In this document: positions 17,478 to 25,487 of the stretch, in pieces
Numbering within the stretch: the first letter of the stretch is position 1
Layout of the letters: each line of letters starts with the position of its first letter
NCBI GenBank assembly: GCA_039111535.1
Contig: JBCCIM010000002.1
Location: forward strand, 1-64,000
Reading direction: 5' to 3'
Length of the DNA stretch: 64,000 bases
Origin: Bacteroidota bacterium
GTDB taxonomy: Bacteria > Bacteroidota > Rhodothermia > Rhodothermales > JAHQVL01
Made by a program: the position numbers and the translations under genes
Notes under the pieces: generated by a model
Databases searched by the model: none
What the model was told of the DNA's origin: nothing
Seen by the model: the letters and a program-made list of their open reading frames with translations, nothing else

Positions 17478-17780
17478 GGCTATCAGGAGTGGCTGTGTGA
17501 TCGTGTATTTAGTCGTTCCGTCAATGAGGAGCAGTGGACGGGTTGAGGGGATGGATGGGGTTTACGGGGAAATTGGCGACAAGTTGAGGCGTGAGGAGTG
17601 AAAAACGGCCCTTCGAAATTCAGTATTTCTTGTTCGGTGTTCGATATTCAAGGAGTTTAAAGTCCGAAAGCGATACTTAGCAGGCCTTAGGATTGAAGCA
17701 GATCAACAATCAAAATCGCATTTCTCCCCTACCAGCGGTACTTTACAAACCAACCCACTTCCATCCTCTTCTCCATCACC
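17478..17780. other. Divergent intergenic region upstream of the tricorn gene
   Basis: About 300 bp without a gene. It carries GAGGAGTG-type purine-rich sequence followed by the dispersed repeat copy at 17611-17650. Promoters for the two divergent genes are expected here but none is obvious. Confidence 0.5.
17611..17650 (+). repeat. Dispersed intergenic repeat, CTTGTTC family, copy 2
   Basis: The 40-bp segment CTTCGAAATTCAGTATTTCT followed by TGTTCGGTGTTCGATATTCA is nearly identical to the copy at 59114-59153. Both are preceded by GAGTGAA-rich sequence and a CCC before CTTCGAAATTC. Confidence 0.75.
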
Positions 17781-20700
17781 ATGAAAACAATCCGTACCAC
17801 GCTTTTTCTGCTCCTCATTCTATTGCTTGGCCCGGCCAGCTTGTTGGCGCAAATGCAGGAAGCACGCCTACTAAGACAACCCACGATTAGCGAATCCCAC
17901 ATCGCGTTTGCTTACGGCAGCGACCTGTGGATAGCTGACCAAACCGGTGGTCAGGCGCGCCGGCTCACCAGTACGCCGGCTGTAGAAAGCAATCCGCGTT
18001 TCTCCCCAGACGGACAGTGGCTTGCGTTCACTTCCAACCGGTCCGGGACGGATGCCGTTTATGTCGTTTCCATCAATGGCGGCACCCCCAAACGCCTCAC
18101 CTGGTACCCGGCCAGCACCCGCGCCATTGGCTGGACACCCGATGGCAAACACGTCCTCTATTCTTCCACCCGCGAAACCGCCCCGACGCCACACAACCGG
18201 CTGTGGACCGTATCTGCAAATGGTGGACCCTCTACCCTGCTGCCGGCCCCCTGGGGCTATAGCGGTGCCTTTTCACCCGATGGCAATCACATGATCATTG
18301 ACCGGGTATCGCGGTGGGAATCGGAATTCCAGGACTACCGTGGTGGACAAAACACCCCGCTCATCCTCATGAATATGGAAACGCTTGATGAGGTGTGGCT
18401 GCCCAACGAGCGAACCACAGACACACAGCCAGTGTGGCTCGGTGACAGCATTTATTTCTTGTCGGACCGCAGCGGCCCCGTGGAAATCTGGACTTACGAC
18501 CGGTCACGTAACGCCGTAGAACAGGTGACCTCGCTGGGCGAGCCCGATATCAAGTGGCTTTCTGCCGGCGCCGGCATACTGGCCTACGAGCGTGATGGCT
18601 ATCTCTACACACTCGACCCTGCAACAGGCAGAAGCAACAAGGTCTCCGTCACGGTAAGTGGCGATTTCCCGTGGATGGAAGCCGGCTGGAAATTTACTGG
18701 CGATCAGATTCGCAACATCGCCCTCTCCCCAACCGGACAACGCGCGGTGGTTGAAGCCCGCGGCGAGATCTTTACCATCCCGGCAGACAAAGGCGACCCG
18801 CGCAACCTCACCCGCTCTTCCGGCACCGCAGACCGCAGTCCGCTCTGGTCACCCGATGGCAGCTCCATTGTTTGGTTTTCTGATGACGGTGACGGCTATG
18901 TACTGCTTATCGCTGAGCAAGATGGCCTTTCTGAACCGAAGCGCGTTGATATCGGCGAATCTAATATGGCCTGGGATGCCACATGGTCTCCGGATGGCAA
19001 TTGGCTGGCGTTTGTAGATGATGACGTCCGCATTCGCGTGATGGATATGGAGACGCACAACGTCGAAACTGTGGATGTCGGCGGCATCAACATTGAACGC
19101 AGTTCGATGGGCCTCAACTGGTCACCTGATTCCAAGTGGCTTGCATATGCCAAGACAGGCCCGAATAACTTCCGTAGCGTATACGCCCTCAACATTGACG
19201 ACCGCAAACCGATTGCGCTCACCGACCCCATGGCAGATGCCCACGCGCCGGCGTGGGACCGCGACGGCCGGCACCTGTATTTCCTCGCCAGCACCGACGT
19301 TGCCCTCGGCTCCGGCTGGGCCAATACGAGTCGGATGAAAGCCAGCGCCAGCCAGCACCCGTACGTGCTGGTCTTGCGCGAAGATGATCCTACACCCTTC
19401 ACCCTAGAAAGCGACGAAGAAGCCGTTGAAGAGGAAGAAGTGGAGGAAAGCGAGGAAGAAGAAGAAACTGAAATAGAGGAACCATCAGACGATGGCGTGC
19501 GCATCGACCGCAACCGGCTTGACCGACGCACCATCCCCCTCCCGATGGGATCTGGCTCATACAGCGAAATTATCGGTGGCCCCGCCGGCAGTGCCTTCAT
19601 CCGCAGTGGGCGTACGGTACACAAGTTTACCCTCGACAAACGCAAGTCTGAAGAATTCCTGAACGGCGCTCAGCAGATTGCCATTTCCAACGATGGCGAA
19701 AAGCTCATTGCCCGCAGCGGACGCAGCTTGCGCATTGTCGGCACCGCTGGCAAACCCGGACCGGGCGACGGCACACTCGACATCGAACTGCGCATGTGGC
19801 TCGACCGCCAGGAAGAGTGGACGCAGATTTTTGAGGAAGCCTGGCGGTACGAACGCGACTTCTTCTACGACCCCGGCATGCACGGTCGAGACTGGAATCA
19901 AGTCCGCCGGCGCTACGAACCCCTCGTCGAACACGTGCGCCACCGCGCCGACCTGAACTACATCCTCGACCAGGTTAACGGCGAAATGTCGGTTGGTCAC
20001 AGCTTTGTATTCGGCGGCGACTTCCCTGCAGTAGACACCATGCGGGTGGGCCTCCTCGGCGCAGACTTTAAGACCAATAGTGGGCGCTGGCAGATCAACC
20101 GTATCTACACCACAGAAAGCTGGAATCCCAACATCAAAGCACCACTCGACCGGCCTGGCCTGAATGTTGACGAAGGCCATTACCTGGTTGGCGTTGATGG
20201 GCGCGAATTGAGCGCGGCCATGGATCCGTACATGCTGCTCGATGGCACCGCTAACCGGCAAACTGTACTGCATGTGAATGATGCACCTTCCATGGAAGAT
20301 GCCTGGACCGTGACCGTAGAACCACTGCGCAACGAACAGTCTTTGCGCCGGCGCGCGTGGGTAGAAGACAACAGGCGGTACGTTGAAGAGCACTCGGAAG
20401 GCAAACTGGCTTACATCTGGGTCCCCAACACCAGCGGCCAGGGCGTTAGCTCATTTGACCGGTACTACTTCGCCCAGCAAGACAAACATGCTGCGGTAAT
20501 CGACGAGCGCTTCAACGGCGGCGGATTGCTAGACGATTACATGGTTGATTTGATGTCGCGCCGGCTCCGGGCTGCCATCACCAACGAAGTGCCCAATGCC
20601 ATTCATTTCCGGCTACCCGCCGGCATCCTTGGTCCGAAGGTGTTGCTGATCAACGAAAACGCTGGCTCGGGTGGCGACTTCTTCCCGTGGGTTTTCCGAC

Positions 20701-21017
20701 AGCAGCAAATCGGACCGCTGATTGGGATGCGCACCTGGGGTGGACTCGTGAAGTCTTCCGTCCATTATGGAATGGTAGATGGCGGCGCACTTACAGCACC
20801 AGATAACGCGGTCTTCGACCCGATCAACAGAAAATGGATCGCAGAGAACGAAGGGGTAGCGCCAGACATCGAAGTCAGGTTAAGCGCCAAAGCACTGGCT
20901 GCCGGCCGCGACCCGCAGTTGGATCGTGCCATCGAAGAAGCGCTCAGACTCCTCGCAGAAGAACAACCGATGCAGAACATCACCCCGCCACCGTATCCAA
21001 CACCAGCGAAAAACTGA
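17781..21017 (+). CDS. Tricorn-type S41 family protease with beta-propeller domains
   Basis: A 1078-residue exported protein with a signal peptide (LFLLLILLLGPASLLAQ). Residues about 35-530 contain WD40/TolB-like beta-propeller repeats (RFSPDGQWLAFTSNRSG, PLWSPDGSSIVWFSDDGDG, TWSPDGNWLAFVDDD). A highly acidic stretch (about 535-565) precedes a further propeller or linker part, then the C1 core domain and a PDZ region. The catalytic S41 domain carries the nucleophile Ser963 in NENAGSGGDFF and GVAPDIEV near the end. Tricorn homologues degrade peptides. The signal peptide places this one in the periplasm or outside. The aminotransferase gene follows 61 bp downstream. Confidence 0.92.
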   Translation: MKTIRTTLFLLLILLLGPASLLAQMQEARLLRQPTISESHIAFAYGSDLWIADQTGGQARRLTSTPAVESNPRFSPDGQWLAFTSNRSGTDAVYVVSINGGTPKRLTWYPASTRAIGWTPDGKHVLYSSTRETAPTPHNRLWTVSANGGPSTLLPAPWGYSGAFSPDGNHMIIDRVSRWESEFQDYRGGQNTPLILMNMETLDEVWLPNERTTDTQPVWLGDSIYFLSDRSGPVEIWTYDRSRNAVEQVTSLGEPDIKWLSAGAGILAYERDGYLYTLDPATGRSNKVSVTVSGDFPWMEAGWKFTGDQIRNIALSPTGQRAVVEARGEIFTIPADKGDPRNLTRSSGTADRSPLWSPDGSSIVWFSDDGDGYVLLIAEQDGLSEPKRVDIGESNMAWDATWSPDGNWLAFVDDDVRIRVMDMETHNVETVDVGGINIERSSMGLNWSPDSKWLAYAKTGPNNFRSVYALNIDDRKPIALTDPMADAHAPAWDRDGRHLYFLASTDVALGSGWANTSRMKASASQHPYVLVLREDDPTPFTLESDEEAVEEEEVEESEEEEETEIEEPSDDGVRIDRNRLDRRTIPLPMGSGSYSEIIGGPAGSAFIRSGRTVHKFTLDKRKSEEFLNGAQQIAISNDGEKLIARSGRSLRIVGTAGKPGPGDGTLDIELRMWLDRQEEWTQIFEEAWRYERDFFYDPGMHGRDWNQVRRRYEPLVEHVRHRADLNYILDQVNGEMSVGHSFVFGGDFPAVDTMRVGLLGADFKTNSGRWQINRIYTTESWNPNIKAPLDRPGLNVDEGHYLVGVDGRELSAAMDPYMLLDGTANRQTVLHVNDAPSMEDAWTVTVEPLRNEQSLRRRAWVEDNRRYVEEHSEGKLAYIWVPNTSGQGVSSFDRYYFAQQDKHAAVIDERFNGGGLLDDYMVDLMSRRLRAAITNEVPNAIHFRLPAGILGPKVLLINENAGSGGDFFPWVFRQQQIGPLIGMRTWGGLVKSSVHYGMVDGGALTAPDNAVFDPINRKWIAENEGVAPDIEVRLSAKALAAGRDPQLDRAIEEALRLLAEEQPMQNITPPPYPTPAKN

Positions 21018-21023
21018 TCAAAA

Positions 21024-21051
21024 AGCCCCGGTGTCATGTGATGCCGGGGCT
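21024..21051 (+). terminator. GC-rich hairpin after the tricorn gene
   Basis: An 8-bp stem AGCCCCGG with CCGGGGCT encloses a 12-nt loop, 6 bp after the stop codon, preceded by A5. There is no T run on the plus strand, so it may act as an inefficient terminator or as an mRNA 3'-end stabiliser before the aminotransferase gene. Confidence 0.5.
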
Positions 21052-21078
21052 GTCCCTCCACATTAGGCGCAAGGCACC

Positions 21079-22374
21079 ATGAAGGATTTAGACAGGCGAC
21101 ACTTCCTCAAAACCATCAACAGCATGGCCGCCGGCCTCAGCACCATTCCCCTGTTGAATCCGGCATGGTTAGATGTGCTCGAAGAGAAACTGGCCGTGTT
21201 CAACAAAAGCACGCCACAAGATGCTGCGCGAGATGAAGATTACTGGACCCACATCCAACAAGCATTCAATCCATCACCGCTGTATATCAACCTGGAAAAC
21301 GGCTACATGAGTCCGCAGCCCATTAAGGTGATGCAGGCCCAGTTGGCCAACATCCAGATGATCAACGAGCGGACATCGTTCTACATGCGCCGGCAGGCAC
21401 AGGATGAAGTCAAAGGCGCCAACCAGCAAATCGCCGCGTTAGCCGGCGTCTCCACAGAAGAACTCATCATTACCCGCAACACCACCGAAGCACTCGACAC
21501 GGTGATTGCGGGCATCGACTTCGAGGCTGGCGACGAGGCCATCATGTGTGACCTCGACTACAGCAGCATGCTGCAAGCCTTCGACCAGCAGTCGCGCCGG
21601 CTGGGCTTGGTGACCAAATACATCAAGTTGCCATTACATCCCGACTCCGACGAGCAAATTGTCGAGATCTACCGGCAGGCCATCACACCAAAAACCAAAA
21701 TCATCCTCGTCACCCACCTCAACAATATCACAGGAATGATTCTGCCGGTCCGCAAAATCTGCGACATGGCCCATGAGCACGGGGTAGAAGTGATTTGTGA
21801 TGGCGCGCACTCGTTTGCGCACCTCGACTACAAAATCCCGGACCTGCATTGTGACTACTTCGGGGCGAGTCTGCACAAGTGGCTGTGTACGCCAATGGGC
21901 GCCGGCATCTTATACGTTAAAAAGGAGAAGATCAACAAAGTATGGCCGCTTTTTGGCGATACCAATTTCCCCGAAGACGACATCCGCAAGTTTGCCCACA
22001 TCGGCATCCACCCGGTATCAACCAACCTGACGGTGTCCAACGCGATCCGCTTCCACAACATGATCGGCGCGGCCAGAAAAGAAGCCCGATTAAAGTACCT
22101 GAAGCAATACTGGACTGAGCAAGTGCGCGACCTCGCCAGCCTCACCATCCATACACCATGGGACGCCTACCGTGCCTCCGCACTGGTGCTGATTTCAGTC
22201 GATGGTTATACGCCAGATGAACTGGTGGAGGCACTTTACGAGCACTATCGGATTTTCACGGTCGCACGAATAAACCCGGTAGTCACCGGCGTACGCATCA
22301 CGCCCCACTTATATACGAGGATTAAAGAACTTGATGCGTTGGTGCATGCACTGAAGGCGGTGTGCTCAAATTAA
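21079..22374 (+). CDS. Class V aminotransferase/cysteine-desulfurase-like PLP enzyme with Tat-type leader
   Basis: A 431-residue fold-type I PLP enzyme. The PLP Asp lies in CDGAHSFAHLD (Asp241, His244) and the Schiff-base Lys is Lys267 in ASLHKWLCTP. The N-terminus DLDRRHFLKTINSMAAGLST is a twin-arginine-like leader, suggesting export of the folded holoenzyme. The nearest families are isopenicillin-N-epimerase-like and SufS-like class V aminotransferases, so the exact substrate is open. It follows the tricorn protease with a hairpin between, so it could act on peptides or amino acids in the periplasm. Confidence 0.85.
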   Translation: MKDLDRRHFLKTINSMAAGLSTIPLLNPAWLDVLEEKLAVFNKSTPQDAARDEDYWTHIQQAFNPSPLYINLENGYMSPQPIKVMQAQLANIQMINERTSFYMRRQAQDEVKGANQQIAALAGVSTEELIITRNTTEALDTVIAGIDFEAGDEAIMCDLDYSSMLQAFDQQSRRLGLVTKYIKLPLHPDSDEQIVEIYRQAITPKTKIILVTHLNNITGMILPVRKICDMAHEHGVEVICDGAHSFAHLDYKIPDLHCDYFGASLHKWLCTPMGAGILYVKKEKINKVWPLFGDTNFPEDDIRKFAHIGIHPVSTNLTVSNAIRFHNMIGAARKEARLKYLKQYWTEQVRDLASLTIHTPWDAYRASALVLISVDGYTPDELVEALYEHYRIFTVARINPVVTGVRITPHLYTRIKELDALVHALKAVCSN

Positions 22375-22723
22375 GCCCATTAAGATTCTATCCTAATACT
22401 GGGACAGGCCTGAAATTCACCAACTGTTTTGTGATGTTCTCCAGTCTTTGCTTTTCAACTCTCCACCAACAAAAAACGCGCTGGTTTTGAACATTAAGCA
22501 TTAAAAATGCATGCTTCTTTCCAGTAGCGAGCGGCTCTTTATCATTAGGAAAGGCCATCCCCCATATCTCCTACGGTGGCATATCAAGTCCTTGCCAAAC
22601 CCTATTTCATTTTCCAACCGACTTGTTGATGTCGGCTTCTATTTCATTTATTCGCATAGTAATCTGGATGGATAAGGCAGCAGAGGAAACTATCATTCTG
22701 CAAAAAACCACACAGATCGAGCA
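22375..22723. other. 349-bp intergenic region
   Basis: No gene, repeat or clear hairpin is visible here. It separates the aminotransferase and the metalloprotease lipoprotein genes, both on the plus strand, and presumably holds the promoter of the latter. Confidence 0.5.
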
Positions 22724-25483
22724 ATGGCTAACCTAACTGTCAACACATCGGCACCCCGCAGACACCTCACATTATGGAGCATCTTTGTGTTTATGCTCAG
22801 CGTTGCGTTCTGGGGTTGTGAGAAAGAAGAAACCTTGGACCAGGGCCCCTTCCCAGGTGAGGGCACGCCTCCGAGTATTGAGGTACCCGGGTCTACTGCA
22901 AAACTTCCTTTGGACATCAATCCAGAAATTCTAGACGAGTTGAGCAACACCTACGGCGGCCGCATCAGTGCAAAATACCCAGCTCATGACGGCGATCGTT
23001 TTTTTGTCACACTGCCGGCACGCGAAGCATCCAACGTGGCTACCGGAGATGTCTTTTCACAACTGATAACACCACTGCTGGGTGCCCTTGGGTTTGACCG
23101 GGGCACAGATGCCTTTCGCCTGCCGCCCAACCAGGGCGTCCCTATGGCACGGGCCAATTATGACGGGTTGATCCAGGCTGTACAGGACGAATATGGAGTG
23201 ACCGAACAGCTCTTTAAACCAAGAACCCGCTTCATGTTGGAAGCCCTTCAAAACCGCAATGCCACGCCTGAAATCGATATGGCACTCGAAATGGGTGAAG
23301 GGATGAATTTGAATCAATTTATTGCTGGCATCGAACGTGAAGCCATTGCATTTCCATTTGTCCAGGTAGATGCGGATATCCCCATTGAACACACCATGAT
23401 TCTGGCACAGCGTTGGGAGGGGCAGGGTATTACGTCTATCCGTGGTGTCTTTTATAACAAATACGATATTGCCAATAGCCTTGTTATTCAGCACGAAGAT
23501 GCTGTTTCTCGTGCAATTGAAGCTTTACGGCAGGTAGAGGGTGTTGACCGGGTGGCAGATACCAAAGAGGCCGAGGATGGTCCATATCTGATGCTTCTGC
23601 CATACGGAAGCGATGCGGCCGGTGTCACGTACATGCGGTATGCCTATCGTATGATATTGCAGGGCTATGCCGTTGGGAGGCAAGGAGGCTTCCAGTTATG
23701 GTCTGACGCAGAAAATGGCGACATACTCAAACTTGAACCGCTCTTTTCGGATGTAGGTGCTTCGGGCACTGTGTATAACAGAGATCCAGGAGTTGCTACA
23801 AGAACAGCCTCTTTTCAGGTGGATCCTGAGTCGGGTGGAAATTACACGCTGCAGTTAAGTGGAGTACTGAACCGGGTCGACTATCTAGGAAATGGCTTTG
23901 ATGCCGACGATGTAAGTATCAATGCTGCCTCAGGGGGGAGTTCTCCCACCTTCGCAAACTTTAACCAGGCCCCCATCAACGATGCAACACAGGCTTTGTG
24001 TGCATCTGGCACCAACAAGGCGTTCCAACAGGTAAATTTCTTTGGGGTGATCCACCGGTACTATCAGCGCGGGTTGAGTCTGGGCGTATTTACGCCTTTC
24101 CCTACATCACCGTGGAACCCAAGAGTAGAATCCGCCTCTGCCGGTTGCAATGCATGGTCTACAATGGACTACGGCGCCTGCCAGGGCTATACTGATGCGG
24201 CCTGCCCCAATTTCTCTACGGGCACAATCAGCGGTAGCAACTATATGAATTTTGCGCACGACAATACGGTTGTTGGGCACGAATTGGCGCATAATTTAAC
24301 GGATCGTTTTACAAACACGCGGCCGGCAGACTGGTGTGGCGTATTGCCTTGTCCGATCCCTGTGGGATGGGGCAGATTGCATGACCTGGCAGATTTTTGG
24401 GCCGATCACTTTGACTCGACCAATTGTACTGCCGGCTGGGTTGCCAAAAATCAGGGCGGCGTAAACAATAGCCTGAATTGCGCCAATCATAATGAAGGGG
24501 GTGGGCTTCCCCGATTACATGAAGTGGCTGTCCCGTTCAATCCAGCCGCTATCGGCGACCATTTCCCCGAACACCGGGCCATTTCGACGATCGACTATGC
24601 AGATTCTCAAATTGGCGCTGCAGCACTTTGGCAGGTCCGTCTGGGAATGAGAAGCAAATGCCGGCCTTCAGGGATGCCGCAATTTGCCGTCCGATTTGCA
24701 CGCGCCCTGCGCGAAACTGGTTTCTTCGGGACTGCACCTGCAGGCACAGACCAGGGCATTTTCAACTACCTATACGACCTGGAAGTAGAGATGGTCGAAC
24801 AATGGGCAAGCTCTGGATCTCCCGGTGGCCCGCCGGCCTTTAGGCACAACGGCCCACATACAACCAACAAGGTTACTGCTGGATTTGCTAAAACGGGCCT
24901 TTTCCTCACTCCAGATCAGTGTATCGACAGCGATGCCGCGACGTCCGATCCTACTTTTTGTCCGAGTGGCGAAAACGGAGGAGATTCGGTAATTGACATC
25001 GACGACAATGATCTGGGGGATGACCTATCCATAAATGGCGTGGATCACCCAGAAGTGGATTTCCTCGAACTGGGCGGCCCTGCCCCGACGTTCCACGTAT
25101 GGACTGGACCACGATATCGATTCGACGGTACAACTGGTCTACGAGAAATTACAAACCCCGCACCTTGCAATAGCGAATTTCAGGTTGAAGTCGCTGACGA
25201 TCCCACGTTCCCTGGTGCTTCAACGATAACCAGCCCGTGGATCGGCGTGGATGTTGATCCAACCACACCAGATACACCAGAATGTTATGGCAACTGGTCA
25301 CCATCGGATACCCAATGGACCATGCTTCAGTCGGGCGGTGCCCTGACGCGGCTCTACTACAGATCCAGAACGCGCGATGCCGGTGCTGGGAACATCAGGC
25401 TCTCTACCGAGCCAGGCGCCGGGTTGTGGAGCGTTCCTGCACCCTATGCTGTGCTCACTACAAACGGACAATCTGACTACTAA
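22724..25483 (+). CDS. Lipoprotein zinc metalloprotease, HELAH-type (fungalysin-like?)
   Basis: A 919-residue protein with a lipoprotein signal (FVFMLSVAFWGC, Cys32). The N-terminal third resembles an inhibitory propeptide. The zinc motif is VVGHELAHNL (His519, Glu520, His523), followed downstream by HDLADFWADHF, where M36-type enzymes normally show EGWSDF; here Asp replaces the expected third-ligand Glu. Several Cys residues in the catalytic part suggest disulfides. The C-terminal 200 residues look like a beta-rich adhesion or binding region. The lipobox places it at the envelope. Assignment to gluzincins is reasonable; the precise family is uncertain. Confidence 0.7.
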   Translation: MANLTVNTSAPRRHLTLWSIFVFMLSVAFWGCEKEETLDQGPFPGEGTPPSIEVPGSTAKLPLDINPEILDELSNTYGGRISAKYPAHDGDRFFVTLPAREASNVATGDVFSQLITPLLGALGFDRGTDAFRLPPNQGVPMARANYDGLIQAVQDEYGVTEQLFKPRTRFMLEALQNRNATPEIDMALEMGEGMNLNQFIAGIEREAIAFPFVQVDADIPIEHTMILAQRWEGQGITSIRGVFYNKYDIANSLVIQHEDAVSRAIEALRQVEGVDRVADTKEAEDGPYLMLLPYGSDAAGVTYMRYAYRMILQGYAVGRQGGFQLWSDAENGDILKLEPLFSDVGASGTVYNRDPGVATRTASFQVDPESGGNYTLQLSGVLNRVDYLGNGFDADDVSINAASGGSSPTFANFNQAPINDATQALCASGTNKAFQQVNFFGVIHRYYQRGLSLGVFTPFPTSPWNPRVESASAGCNAWSTMDYGACQGYTDAACPNFSTGTISGSNYMNFAHDNTVVGHELAHNLTDRFTNTRPADWCGVLPCPIPVGWGRLHDLADFWADHFDSTNCTAGWVAKNQGGVNNSLNCANHNEGGGLPRLHEVAVPFNPAAIGDHFPEHRAISTIDYADSQIGAAALWQVRLGMRSKCRPSGMPQFAVRFARALRETGFFGTAPAGTDQGIFNYLYDLEVEMVEQWASSGSPGGPPAFRHNGPHTTNKVTAGFAKTGLFLTPDQCIDSDAATSDPTFCPSGENGGDSVIDIDDNDLGDDLSINGVDHPEVDFLELGGPAPTFHVWTGPRYRFDGTTGLREITNPAPCNSEFQVEVADDPTFPGASTITSPWIGVDVDPTTPDTPECYGNWSPSDTQWTMLQSGGALTRLYYRSRTRDAGAGNIRLSTEPGAGLWSVPAPYAVLTTNGQSDY

Positions 25484-25487
25484 ACTA

